Source: a virus. Taken from it: a stretch of 49,069 bases of DNA. The notes beneath the pieces were generated by a model. It ran no database searches and was not told where the DNA came from. It saw only the letters and a list, made by a program, of their open reading frames with translations. This document shows, in pieces, positions 25,186 through 34,063 of the stretch. Positions within the stretch are counted from its first letter, which is position 1. Each line of letters begins with the position of its first letter. Made by a program: the position numbers and the translations under genes. The stretch is taken from positions 1-49,069 of IMG/VR virus record IMGVR_UViG_3300034062_008749. One strand, given 5' to 3'.

Positions 25186-28100
25186 ATGCAGTTTAACATC
25201 TTCAAACCGAAAAAATCGAGAACAAAACCAGAAATAACTGAAAAGGTTATTGTAGACTTTCTAAATGGTTCTTATGAAAAAGATGTTTTTGGTTCAGAGC
25301 TTCAAGGAATAAGAACAATTGAAGTCTCAAGGGGTAATAACGATGTAGATATAATTTTTTGCAAAGCATTCCAAAAAGACAATCCAAGAATTACACATAA
25401 AGATGGATTGAAGCCATTTCTTTGGAGTAAGCAATTCAAAACATCAAATTTTTTCCGATATAATGTTATAACAGTTCCAAATAACAAGTATAGCGATTCA
25501 CATGTTATACTTCCAAATGGAATTCCAAAGGCTTTTGATGATACCACAAAAATCATCAAAAGAAACAGTGATGATTCTATAGTTGTAAGATATAAAGTTG
25601 AAGATGTTGAAGATTGGAAAAGAATAGTAAACGCCAAACAAAGAGAATACGGAATTGAAATTGAAGAACTGATAACTTCTTTTGATGATAAAAAAATAGA
25701 TAGAATTGAAAAAGGGTTCAAATATAAAATTTCAATTAAATCAAAAAAGACCGAAACAAAATTTAGTGATAACCCATTCTTCCAAAAGAAAATTACAGGT
25801 TGCTACAATAATCTTGTAGATTTCTTTAAAGAAGCAGGGCTTTCTGCAAGAGGGACAGTTTATTTAGATGAAACAAGATTCACAAATTTCTTCAACTATA
25901 TTAGCCAAGATTTAAACTCTGCAATATATTTTTACATTTCACTCTATAGATTTAGAGAATATTTCAATCCATTCACAAAGGATTCAGTAAACTTCGATGA
26001 AATAATCAAGTTCTATAAAAAACTGTATCCAGGCATAAGCTATAAGATTAATAAGACATTTATAAATGAACTTATCGAAAAAGATTTCAAAGCAGTTTAT
26101 GATACGCTTATCGATAGTGGTTTAGATTTAAAAGAAATTTTTAAAATTTCTTTGGATGAAAATAGATTGAATTTATACGTTGTCGATTGTTATACTTTTG
26201 ATGACAATATGGACAAACGCCCCTTACAAGATTATATTGTTTCTTTAGGTTATGATTTCACATATTCAATTCCATCACAAATTTATACTCTGAATCCTCT
26301 TGAACAATACATGATTCAAACTGGGAGAAGATTATTCAAAGGAATTGAGACATATGAAGATTTGAATGTTTTGATGATTGATATCGAGACTAAGGCTCAA
26401 AAAGGCAATGAAGAAATAGAAATTGCAGCATTGAAACCTGAATTGGGCAAAGTATTTCAGATTGGTATAAAATCTAATGATGGATTTGTAAAACTTCTTG
26501 AGGCAGAAACACCACAAGAAGAAGCCGATATTATTTCAGAAACTTATAGAATCATTGGGGATTACGATCCAGATCTTGTTTTAACTTTCAATGGAGAAGG
26601 ATTTGATTTTCCATTTATGGAAAAAAGATTGCAATTGCTTGGATGTGTTTCTGAGGAAGTTAATATGAAGGGTGAAAAAATAAAAGATTCATCGTTACAA
26701 TATATAAGAGAGCTAATGGCTCCATCTTATGAGAGATATGGCAAGGTTTTCAATTATCATATGTATAAAAAAATTGAAAATTCTGTTGTAAAAGTTGGAA
26801 ATAGCACTGAAAGATATACCCAGACTAAAATGTTTGGAAGAAATTTCTGTGATGTAATGTTTGCAGTTAAAAGAGCTGCAGAACAGGATAAATCTCTTCC
26901 AAACGCAAAATTAAAAGATAATATTAAGCATGCCAATTTAGCAAAGGCAAATCGTGTTTATGTCGATGGAGACCAGATTGGTAAAATTGGTTCAGATAAA
27001 AATCCTTATTACTTCAATAATGAAGATGGAACATACTTTTCATCAGTAAAAAGTATGTCAAAGGAAACAAAGTTTTCTTTCGATAGAATCCATGAGGGTG
27101 AAAAAGGATATTTTTACGGAAATATTAAAAATCTATATTTAAGATTCTCAAATGAAAATTTAGATGTTCCTCATTTAGATAAATGCTCCAACATTTTTAC
27201 ATTTGATGCAAATGAAAAATCTTTAAAGCTTTCATTTGAAAAAATGTATAGCGCACTTGTAGATTATGATGGAATAATTTCTACAGAAGGTTTTGGAGAT
27301 TTCTTAAGAAATGATAATGTTCTTTGGAAAAGTTTCATAGAATTAAAATTTAAAACTGTAGAACTTCTAAAGGATATAAAAGAAATCTATACTAAGTATA
27401 AGAATATTGATTTTGACAAATATAAAGTTGTAACAGGCAGCTATATAATTAAAAGATATCTTGAAGATGACTTGGATGAACCATATTTGTTAGATAAATT
27501 ATATTCTCAAGCCACATTTTCTCTTTCTAAATGGTTGCCAACATCTTATGAAAAAATATCTGTAATAGGTAATGCTACCGTATGGAAACTTATTTTATCT
27601 AATCTATCATATCTGAATTGTGTTGCGATTCCTGATTATGAAGAAAGTAGAAAGTATACTGGCGGATTATTAGGAATGGTTGATTCAGGGTATCACGAAG
27701 ATATTGTTAAAATTGACTTTTCATCTCAATATCCTGCGACATTCTTAGCTCATTGTCGAGTTCCAGATATAGATATAACCAATGTTTATAAAGCAGTTCT
27801 TGAATACGCTCTAAGAAGTAGACTTCATTATAAAGATATGAAGAATAAGGCTACTGATAGTGAAATGAAGCAGTTTTATGATAAAAAGCAGCTTCCTTTG
27901 AAAATTCTTATCAATAGTTTTTATGGAATGCTTGGAGCCCCTAATGTTTCACCATTCTGTCATATTGAATCTGCATGGCATATCACTTGTGCAAGCCGAC
28001 AAAATATGAGACATATGATCAAATATTTTGGAAAAGCAGATTTCAAAATTGTTTACTTCCATACAGATGGAGCAAACTTTGTGATTCCAAAAGGAATTGA

Positions 28101-29499
28101 GAATTATTCTTATGTAGGTACAGGTAAATCCTGGCTCACAGATAAAGATAAAGAATATAAGGGTATTGAAGCATTTGTAGCCGAATACAATGACAAATTT
28201 ATGATTGGCTATACTGGAGTTGCTATTGATGAATTTGCTGTATCTTGTATAAATTTTGCAAAAGGTAATTTTTCATATCTCAAAGAATCCAAAGGAAAAT
28301 ACAAAATTTCGCATGTCGGTGGAGGTCTTATCAATAAGAAGCAAAGCGGTTTTATTGTTGATTTTTACGAAAACAATCTTTTGGATTTGTTTTTGAATAA
28401 ACCTGTGAAATTCTTGGATTCTTATTACGGCTACATCAAAAAAATATATAATGGAGATTTGATTGCAAGAAAGATTGCAAGCAAGAGTAAAGTTAAAAAG
28501 ACAGTTGATGATTACAAAAAAGGTGTTGCAGAAGGAAGATACGCTAAACAGGCACATATGGAGCTTGCAATCAAAAATAATCTTCAAGTCGAAATTGGTG
28601 ATTGGATTTACTACATAAATGATAATGAAGAAGATGAATCACAAGATAGAAAAACTTTGAAAAATTCATTAGGATATTTTATAATAGGCGATATTGCAAA
28701 AACACCTATTGCGATCAAAAGACTTGAAAAATTTCTTAATGAAGATAGAGTGAAAATTAAAGAGGTTATTGAGAAATGTATTCAAGATGGAACATTTGTT
28801 TTCAATACAACTTTTGAGAAGTTTTCAGATATACATGGAGCTGTTAAGAAAACAAAGGTTTCTAAAGAAAAAGATTTGGATTCTTTATTTGAAGCAGATG
28901 CTATCAAGTTTAAAGCTAGAATTAAAAAGTCTAAAAAAGATGGAGATACAGCAGTTATAGATATTATTCTCGAAAAAGATGTACTTTACTGCACTTACAT
29001 TCCAAATGATAAGCTTGATGCAAAAGTTAAATATAATGCTAACAAGTATATCAATAAATTTAACAAAGTACTCGAACTTGTTTGGATTGTATTCCATCCA
29101 GATATTAGACATAAAATTCCTGCTCCAAACAAACATCTAAAAAGACCTGCAAATGAACGTGCATGGTTTACTGATGAAGAACTACAACTTGTTCATGGAT
29201 ATCCTATAGAAAACAAAGAGGATAAACAACAAGATATAAATGAACTGATGCTTATCACTGAAGATGAATACGAATTCTGGGAAATGACAAACCTTTCTCC
29301 AAATTCACCTTTCGATTACCAAGAAGTTTTCACGGACAAAATGTATGCATTCGATAATAATTCTTTAGAAATAAGAGAATTTGCAAACGAATCTAATTTA
29401 AATCCTAATGAAAAAATGTTTACAGGGGTGGAATTAATGAGGTTCATCGGAGAACAAGTCATAATAGACAACGAAAACCCTCCATATAGATTTGTTTAA
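25186..29499 (+). CDS. Family B DNA polymerase with 3'-5' exonuclease, enlarged
   Basis: This 1437-aa replicative polymerase shows ExoI DIE (Asp399, Glu401), ExoII FNGEGFDF (Asn469, Asp474) and ExoIII YLEDD (Tyr758, Asp762), so proofreading should be intact. The polymerase motifs are A at DFSSQYP (Asp844), B at KILINSFYG (Lys906-Gly914) and C at FHTDGA (His959, Asp961). Motif C normally reads DTD; here the first Asp is His, while the second, metal-binding Asp is kept. T4 gp43 is 898 aa. The extra length lies in the N-terminal 390 residues, in a long stretch between ExoII and ExoIII, and in a long C-terminus. It starts 45 nt past a terminator, so it has its own promoter, and a bidirectional terminator follows. 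Confidence 0.9.
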   Translation: MQFNIFKPKKSRTKPEITEKVIVDFLNGSYEKDVFGSELQGIRTIEVSRGNNDVDIIFCKAFQKDNPRITHKDGLKPFLWSKQFKTSNFFRYNVITVPNNKYSDSHVILPNGIPKAFDDTTKIIKRNSDDSIVVRYKVEDVEDWKRIVNAKQREYGIEIEELITSFDDKKIDRIEKGFKYKISIKSKKTETKFSDNPFFQKKITGCYNNLVDFFKEAGLSARGTVYLDETRFTNFFNYISQDLNSAIYFYISLYRFREYFNPFTKDSVNFDEIIKFYKKLYPGISYKINKTFINELIEKDFKAVYDTLIDSGLDLKEIFKISLDENRLNLYVVDCYTFDDNMDKRPLQDYIVSLGYDFTYSIPSQIYTLNPLEQYMIQTGRRLFKGIETYEDLNVLMIDIETKAQKGNEEIEIAALKPELGKVFQIGIKSNDGFVKLLEAETPQEEADIISETYRIIGDYDPDLVLTFNGEGFDFPFMEKRLQLLGCVSEEVNMKGEKIKDSSLQYIRELMAPSYERYGKVFNYHMYKKIENSVVKVGNSTERYTQTKMFGRNFCDVMFAVKRAAEQDKSLPNAKLKDNIKHANLAKANRVYVDGDQIGKIGSDKNPYYFNNEDGTYFSSVKSMSKETKFSFDRIHEGEKGYFYGNIKNLYLRFSNENLDVPHLDKCSNIFTFDANEKSLKLSFEKMYSALVDYDGIISTEGFGDFLRNDNVLWKSFIELKFKTVELLKDIKEIYTKYKNIDFDKYKVVTGSYIIKRYLEDDLDEPYLLDKLYSQATFSLSKWLPTSYEKISVIGNATVWKLILSNLSYLNCVAIPDYEESRKYTGGLLGMVDSGYHEDIVKIDFSSQYPATFLAHCRVPDIDITNVYKAVLEYALRSRLHYKDMKNKATDSEMKQFYDKKQLPLKILINSFYGMLGAPNVSPFCHIESAWHITCASRQNMRHMIKYFGKADFKIVYFHTDGANFVIPKGIENYSYVGTGKSWLTDKDKEYKGIEAFVAEYNDKFMIGYTGVAIDEFAVSCINFAKGNFSYLKESKGKYKISHVGGGLINKKQSGFIVDFYENNLLDLFLNKPVKFLDSYYGYIKKIYNGDLIARKIASKSKVKKTVDDYKKGVAEGRYAKQAHMELAIKNNLQVEIGDWIYYINDNEEDESQDRKTLKNSLGYFIIGDIAKTPIAIKRLEKFLNEDRVKIKEVIEKCIQDGTFVFNTTFEKFSDIHGAVKKTKVSKEKDLDSLFEADAIKFKARIKKSKKDGDTAVIDIILEKDVLYCTYIPNDKLDAKVKYNANKYINKFNKVLELVWIVFHPDIRHKIPAPNKHLKRPANERAWFTDEELQLVHGYPIENKEDKQQDINELMLITEDEYEFWEMTNLSPNSPFDYQEVFTDKMYAFDNNSLEIREFANESNLNPNEKMFTGVELMRFIGEQVIIDNENPPYRFV

Positions 29500-29503
29500 T
29501 TAA

Positions 29504-29530
29504 AAAAGGCAGCCATTTAAGCTGCCTTTT
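29504..29530. terminator. Bidirectional terminator between converging genes
   Basis: AAAAGGCAGC and GCTGCCTTTT form a 10-bp stem around a 7-nt loop, with an A run on the left and a T run on the right. It can stop the polymerase transcript on the plus strand and the small-gene transcript on the minus strand, whose stop codon lies 4 nt away. Confidence 0.9.
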
Positions 29531-29533
29531 ATT

Positions 29534-29896
29534 TTATATTATGTTTACATATAATTTTTCTCGTATTGGTACAATTAATTTACCACACCCATCAAGGAAG
29601 TCAATTTCAACTATACCAAGAAACCTACCCTTTCCACTTGTATCTCTAGCCCTCCATGGATAAACGATCTTATATTTCTTTTGACAATTAGCACAATTCT
29701 TTCCACAATCATCCTCAATAACTTGCATAGGTCTGCAAATTATTTTTCTTACGCAACCTTCAACACTTTCCATTGAAAATGTTACAAGTGCATTTTGAAG
29801 CTTATCATAAAAATCACTTCTATCCCCATAACCATCTTCAATCAATTCAAGTTCAAGATAAGGAAGTGTTGCGTTTTGTTTTATAAAAAATTCCAT
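29534..29896 (-). CDS. Small Cys-rich protein, possibly BppU-like
   Basis: A 120-aa protein beginning MEFFIKQNATLPYLELELIE. This opening, with a following NALVTFSMES strand, vaguely resembles the N-terminal domain of BppU-type baseplate/fibre attachment proteins. A cluster CGKNCANC lies near residue 85 and may bind a metal or form disulfides. The gene is last of a three-gene minus-strand unit headed by the LamG-like protein and ends at a bidirectional terminator. Virion association is plausible; the family call is weak. Confidence 0.5.
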   Translation of the reverse strand: MEFFIKQNATLPYLELELIEDGYGDRSDFYDKLQNALVTFSMESVEGCVRKIICRPMQVIEDDCGKNCANCQKKYKIVYPWRARDTSGKGRFLGIVEIDFLDGCGKLIVPIREKLYVNII

Positions 29897-29898
29897 AG

Positions 29899-30429
29899 TT
29901 ATTCAGTTTCTTTGGGTAAATTATTTATTTCATCTATAATTACATTTTTAATAATTTCAAGCAAATATTTTAAGGCATCTTCTAAAAATTCAAAGTATTC
30001 TTCCTCCCCAGGAATATCTGCTTCAGGTTCATTTGAATATATTAAAATGCTTTTTTTATAACTTCGTTGTCTTTTAGAATCAGATTTGCTATATATTTCA
30101 ACATTTAAATCTTGATATTTATATCCAGAACTTCCACTTTTCTTTATAGTTGTATGTAATCCCACATAATCATTCAAAATTTGTATAGGTAAAAATACAT
30201 TACCATTTCTACTTTTTAATAATGAATCTAAATCTTCAAAAGAACTTATATTTTTTTTCTCAAGTATTTTTGAAGCTATTTCTAAAATACCAAGACCTTG
30301 ATTTTTTATTAATAATAAAGATATCTCTCTATTAACTTTGTCAGGATTCATTAATAAGTCTACAACATTATCATAACTATTATCCTCCTTTAGAAGTCTA
30401 TATTGTTCTTCAGTAATTATTAATTTCAT
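29899..30429 (-). CDS. Protein of unknown function with N-terminal LIITEEQ motif
   Basis: This 176-aa protein begins MKLIITEEQYRLLKED. I chose this ATG because it overlaps the TGA of the preceding gene as ATGA; an ATG two codons upstream is also in frame. The remainder is charged, with a helical C-terminus (FLEDALKYLLEIIKN). The opening motif matches short terminal motifs in two other proteins of this window (at 32216 and 32790), suggesting a shared targeting or docking peptide. No enzymatic motif is visible. Confidence 0.6.
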   Translation of the reverse strand: MKLIITEEQYRLLKEDNSYDNVVDLLMNPDKVNREISLLLIKNQGLGILEIASKILEKKNISSFEDLDSLLKSRNGNVFLPIQILNDYVGLHTTIKKSGSSGYKYQDLNVEIYSKSDSKRQRSYKKSILIYSNEPEADIPGEEEYFEFLEDALKYLLEIIKNVIIDEINNLPKETE

Positions 30430-32183
30430 TCGCATTCAAATCTATCTCTATGCCTATTATATTTTTCTTTTTCTAACTCAAAATTACATCGGATCTCTTG
30501 TAAACAAAGCGGTCTTTCATGTAATCTAAATTCTCCAATGCCACCAATAAACGTTCCAGCGAAATTTTCTTCTAAATAACCACAGGAACCGCTATGAGGC
30601 GGAACATCTATACAATTTATTTTACATATTCTACATCTTCCACCATCTACTAATATATAGTCAATACTATCATAAACGGCTTTGAATTCAATTCTTAAAA
30701 TGTCCGTAGTACCCATATAATAAGGTTCAACAATAATTTCACCACTTCTTCTTGGAAGATTCATTTCAATCCAAGCTTTTATTAATTCAGGTTCAGCTGA
30801 AGTAAGTGGAGGACTTACAATTTCTACTCCATTTACAACTATGCCATTAAAAGTTCTACAGCGAGAAAGTTTTGCTGCATAGTTACACAATGTTACACCC
30901 GATAATCCAATATTGTCTCCAGAAAACAAATGACTTTCAAGTAAACCCTGTGTGCCCCCACCAAGACTAATATTAAACGGAACTGCTAATTGTTTCTCTG
31001 GAATTTCATTTAGTTCATAAGGAATAAATTCAGGGAATGCATTTACCTTTAGTTTCAAAAATCCATCTACAAAAACAGATAAAACTCCTAAACCTATCCT
31101 ATATCCAATACATTCATGTTTTTCATAAGGATCAAATCTATATGTCACATGATACCACTTATCTTCCTTTATTATATTTGGTTTTGAATAAAATTCTTCA
31201 ACCATAGGTGCCCCTGAAAACATAATCACGCCATCAACAAGAGCACATTCACCTGTAGTTGTTAATATCCTTAAACCAACTTCTCCTTCATCAGTTATCC
31301 TAAAAGCTAAAGCATTATTTATCAAACCTTCACAACAATCATTGAATTCTGCAGAAGAATTAGGTTCTCCACTGCATAAAACTTGTCTTCTGGTATAATA
31401 CAAAAATGAATTTTCAGGCTCAAATTCTTTTTCTTCAATATAATTTGCTAAAGGAATTCCCTCACAAGTAGTTAATTCAGAAATCGGTGACATAGAACAA
31501 AACTTATTTTCAGCCCTTGTACCCCAATAGTAAAAAATACCTTTATTATCAGGGTAGATTTCATTTAGAATGTATTTACCTTCACAAGTGGCACCAGATA
31601 AAATTTCCATTGTCCAATATTCAATGAAACCATCTACCTCAGTTTCGCCTGAAATTGTAACCCATTCACCTGGATCACATTGAGACCTCTTAATCCAAAA
31701 TTCCTTTGTCCAACCTTTGTAATACATATTTGGAAGAACATCATAATCATATCCATGAAGCCTATAAAAACCTTGAAAAAATCCACCACAGAATTGAATA
31801 TGTTCAGGTTCAACTCCATAAGCAGGGATATAGTTCATGTCATAGCAATAAGTATCTCCCGAAACAGCTTTTACACAGAATGTGGTATCACCTGAAGGAT
31901 TATAAGTTTCACCTGTCCACCAAGGCACAAATCGATTATCATAACCTGTCAATCCTATATCACAAAGGTCTTGATTAAATGATTTAGCTTTATCCCATGT
32001 TACAGTGCTACACAAGCCACTGATATTATTAAAATCAAAAGTCGCAACAACATCACCTGTTACCAATTGTAAACAGTTTATACAATCAACAGAATTATCC
32101 ATTGAAAGATAAAAATCCCAGTAATTACACTTATTTATCTTAATATCGAAGATTTTGTTACTATTTAGTTTTATGTTAGACAC
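30426..32183 (-). CDS. Cys-rich LamG-like (concanavalin-fold) phage surface protein
   Basis: This 585-aa protein contains about 26 cysteines, many in CxxC-like pairs (VDCINC, GRCRICKINC). A LamG/concanavalin A-like domain spans about residues 340-575. Its signs are DKWYHVTYRF, then LSVFVDGFLKLKV, and the closing FIGGIGEFRLHERPLCLQEI pattern usual for the last strand of the fold. This is a typical carbohydrate-binding module of phage fibres and other surface proteins, so it may be a receptor-binding or decoration protein. The start is GTG at 32183; an in-frame TAG lies immediately before it. A TATAAATA box lies 7 nt upstream. It heads a three-gene unit divergent from the 193-aa gene. Confidence 0.6.
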   Translation of the reverse strand: MSNIKLNSNKIFDIKINKCNYWDFYLSMDNSVDCINCLQLVTGDVVATFDFNNISGLCSTVTWDKAKSFNQDLCDIGLTGYDNRFVPWWTGETYNPSGDTTFCVKAVSGDTYCYDMNYIPAYGVEPEHIQFCGGFFQGFYRLHGYDYDVLPNMYYKGWTKEFWIKRSQCDPGEWVTISGETEVDGFIEYWTMEILSGATCEGKYILNEIYPDNKGIFYYWGTRAENKFCSMSPISELTTCEGIPLANYIEEKEFEPENSFLYYTRRQVLCSGEPNSSAEFNDCCEGLINNALAFRITDEGEVGLRILTTTGECALVDGVIMFSGAPMVEEFYSKPNIIKEDKWYHVTYRFDPYEKHECIGYRIGLGVLSVFVDGFLKLKVNAFPEFIPYELNEIPEKQLAVPFNISLGGGTQGLLESHLFSGDNIGLSGVTLCNYAAKLSRCRTFNGIVVNGVEIVSPPLTSAEPELIKAWIEMNLPRRSGEIIVEPYYMGTTDILRIEFKAVYDSIDYILVDGGRCRICKINCIDVPPHSGSCGYLEENFAGTFIGGIGEFRLHERPLCLQEIRCNFELEKEKYNRHRDRFECE

Positions 32184-32190
32184 CTAAAGA

Positions 32191-32205
32191 TATTTATAAT
32201 AAATA
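32191..32205. promoter_or_regulatory. Divergent TATAAATA-type promoter element
   Basis: TATTTATAATAAATA is nearly self-complementary. On the minus strand it contains an exact TATAAATA (32198-32191) ending 7 nt before the GTG of the LamG-like gene. On the plus strand it contains TATAATAAATA, 10 nt before the ATG at 32216. The whole intergenic region is only 32 nt, so it probably serves both directions. Confidence 0.5.
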
Positions 32206-32215
32206 TATTGATTCG

Positions 32216-32797
32216 ATGAATAAAAAACGCAAAATACTTAAAGTATCAGAAGATACTATGAATGAGATCATAAACATGGGTGGAGATTTCATAAGAGGAG
32301 GTAAAAAACAATTCCCTGGCAATTCTATGATAAGAACTTCTACGTATATGCATAAAGATGATGGATTAAGCTGGACTACCGATGACCAAAGAAAATCAGC
32401 ATCTCAACAAGGATATGCATATTTCAATTATCGTGGATTTTCATATGGTGCAGGCAGCGTATCTGAAACATACTTGATTGAAGATGATTTGAATGAAGAA
32501 GATATAGTTGATAAAAAAAATGACACAGGACTCATTCCAAAAAGAAATAAAAGGGATTTGTTTATTAAATCAGAACCTTCAATTCCTTCTTTAGAAGAAT
32601 TAAGTAATGATGCTTATAATGTAACATCAATACAGTCAAAAGTTATAAATTTAATTACATCTATAAAGAATACAGAAAAATCAGAAAATCATAAGGATAT
32701 TATTGCAATAGTAATTAATAAACTTTTAGGTTCTTTTGATTTAAAAAATATTGAAGCAGAACATTTTGAAGAACTAAAATCATATTTCAATGGCTAA
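32216..32797 (+). CDS. Hypothetical protein, possibly virion-associated
   Basis: A 193-aa protein beginning with a basic stretch and RKILKVSEDTMNEII, which matches the K-I/L-I/L-x-T/S-E-E/D motif seen in two neighbours. The next part is Gly/Ser/Tyr-rich (YAYFNYRGFSYGAGSVSETY) and the C-terminus is helical. It overlaps the following gene by 8 bases. I recognise no family; the cluster of small genes here looks like accessory virion proteins. Confidence 0.55.
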   Translation: MNKKRKILKVSEDTMNEIINMGGDFIRGGKKQFPGNSMIRTSTYMHKDDGLSWTTDDQRKSASQQGYAYFNYRGFSYGAGSVSETYLIEDDLNEEDIVDKKNDTGLIPKRNKRDLFIKSEPSIPSLEELSNDAYNVTSIQSKVINLITSIKNTEKSENHKDIIAIVINKLLGSFDLKNIEAEHFEELKSYFNG

Positions 32798-33293
32798 TCA
32801 AAAATTAATAGGACAAACATTTAGTATTCCAACGAACACTATAGGTCTTCTTAAGGGCTCATTAGCTTCCTTTGAACAAAATAACGGCAACAAAGGATTG
32901 AAAGGTTATACTCTTCTGAAAAATTTAATTTCTTCTGGGAATTTGACTTATGAAAATCTGAAAAATATAAAAAACGATTTTGATAATAATGGATTTCCTA
33001 ATGAAATATTAAGTTTGAAAGGCGTATCAGAATTGAGAAAAGATATTGAAAATGCTTTAAAATTAGGACGTGGGCAAGTAACTATGAATAAAGATTTGAA
33101 AGCCAAAACAGGTATTGCAAATTCTCATATAAAAACACATGATAAAGACAACACTAAAAACCCTCAAGTAGCGACAGGGGTTGAAAGAAATCCTTTAGGA
33201 ATTTCTGAAACTTTCAAAAGAAAAACTTTGATTCTTACGGAAGAACAAGTTTCAAAATATATAAAAAAAATAAAAAAAGAATATTTAAGATAA
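32790..33293 (+). CDS. Hypothetical protein with C-terminal LILTEEQ motif
   Basis: A 167-aa protein with many Asn and Lys. Its last 25 residues are KRKTLILTEEQVSKYIKKIK and a few more, a basic amphipathic helix preceded by the same short motif found at the start of the 29899-30429 and 32216-32797 products. The start overlaps the previous gene by 8 bases. The function is unknown. The placement of the motif at a terminus suggests a docking or packaging signal, which is inference. Confidence 0.55.
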   Translation: MANQKLIGQTFSIPTNTIGLLKGSLASFEQNNGNKGLKGYTLLKNLISSGNLTYENLKNIKNDFDNNGFPNEILSLKGVSELRKDIENALKLGRGQVTMNKDLKAKTGIANSHIKTHDKDNTKNPQVATGVERNPLGISETFKRKTLILTEEQVSKYIKKIKKEYLR

Positions 33294-33299
33294 AAAGAT

Positions 33300-33659
33300 A
33301 TGACAAGCGATAATAACAACACTCTCGGTACAAGCTGTTCAAGGCTTGAAGAAATTGCTGCTGAAGCAAGACAACAACTTCTTTTAAGAAATGTTTATCA
33401 GAACGAACCTGGTAAATTTTACAGTACTCAACATCCAAATGCTTTACAAGCACAAGGTGGAGCTGATGATCCTAACAATATTAAAGGAAAGGGTACATTT
33501 GGATATCTTGACACTTCCAATGGTGGTGGTGCTTATGATATTTATGGAAGACCTGATGTTGATGGCTCTGGAAGAAACAGCCTTCTTTTGAAGAATATTT
33601 ACAATAAAGATAACCAGTACGACTGTTTTCCAAACATTCCGTTTTCTTTTAACATGTAA
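33300..33659 (+). CDS. Hypothetical Asn/Gly-rich protein
   Basis: A 119-aa protein beginning MTSDNNNTLGTSCSRLEEIA. After an N-terminal helix the sequence is Gly/Asn/Asp-rich and probably flexible, ending YDCFPNIPFSFNM. Its TAA overlaps the next ATG by one base. It resembles minor virion proteins in composition, but no family is recognised. Confidence 0.55.
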   Translation: MTSDNNNTLGTSCSRLEEIAAEARQQLLLRNVYQNEPGKFYSTQHPNALQAQGGADDPNNIKGKGTFGYLDTSNGGGAYDIYGRPDVDGSGRNSLLLKNIYNKDNQYDCFPNIPFSFNM

Positions 33660-34030
33660 TGAAAGGATTATTTGAAACATATATAGATGTTTTAGCTGAA
33701 GCTATTTCCAATTCTCAAATCACCAATCCAATTGAAAAAAAACTCCAAGTGAAATTTAAATATGGGGATGAAACTGGTTGGAGAGAGGGTGAGATATATG
33801 TTTTTGGTAAAAATCATTTGGGAAATGAATTATTAAGGATTTATCAAACGGCAGGTAATTCAAAAAATGGTATTAATCAATGGAAAACTTTTAGAAGAGA
33901 TAAAATAAAAGAATTAAAGGTTTTAAAGACATTTTTCTTTTTTGATAAAAAATTTGATAAACCGAGAGATAAATTTAATCCAGATGGTGATAAAAATATG
34001 ACAAATATTTATAATATTGTAAAATTTTAA
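33659..34030 (+). CDS. Small protein resembling a WYL-type SH3-like domain
   Basis: A 123-aa protein in which residues about 28-90 read VKFKYGDETGWREGEIYVFG, then GNELLRIYQTAG, then QWKTFRRDKIKELKVL. This is the strand pattern of WYL domains (substitution near the start, a Y-V/L strand, then FRxDxI). WYL modules bind nucleic acid or nucleotides and often regulate defence systems. No helix-turn-helix partner is present, so it would act alone or with another protein. The assignment is from pattern only. Confidence 0.45.
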   Translation: MKGLFETYIDVLAEAISNSQITNPIEKKLQVKFKYGDETGWREGEIYVFGKNHLGNELLRIYQTAGNSKNGINQWKTFRRDKIKELKVLKTFFFFDKKFDKPRDKFNPDGDKNMTNIYNIVKF

Positions 34031-34052
34031 TTTAATTTTATTTTGCATACAT

Positions 34053-34060
34053 TATAAATA
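34053..34060 (+). promoter_or_regulatory. TATAAATA box before the 127-aa gene
   Basis: An exact TATAAATA ends 3 nt before the ATG at 34064, in a 33-nt A/T-rich gap following the WYL-like gene. It probably starts transcription of the following three small genes. Confidence 0.5.
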
Positions 34061-34063
34061 AAA

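Noticed and set aside
28273-28587. Minus-strand open frame of 104 codons inside the DNA polymerase gene
   Set aside because: It is antisense to conserved polymerase sequence and has no sign of independent coding.
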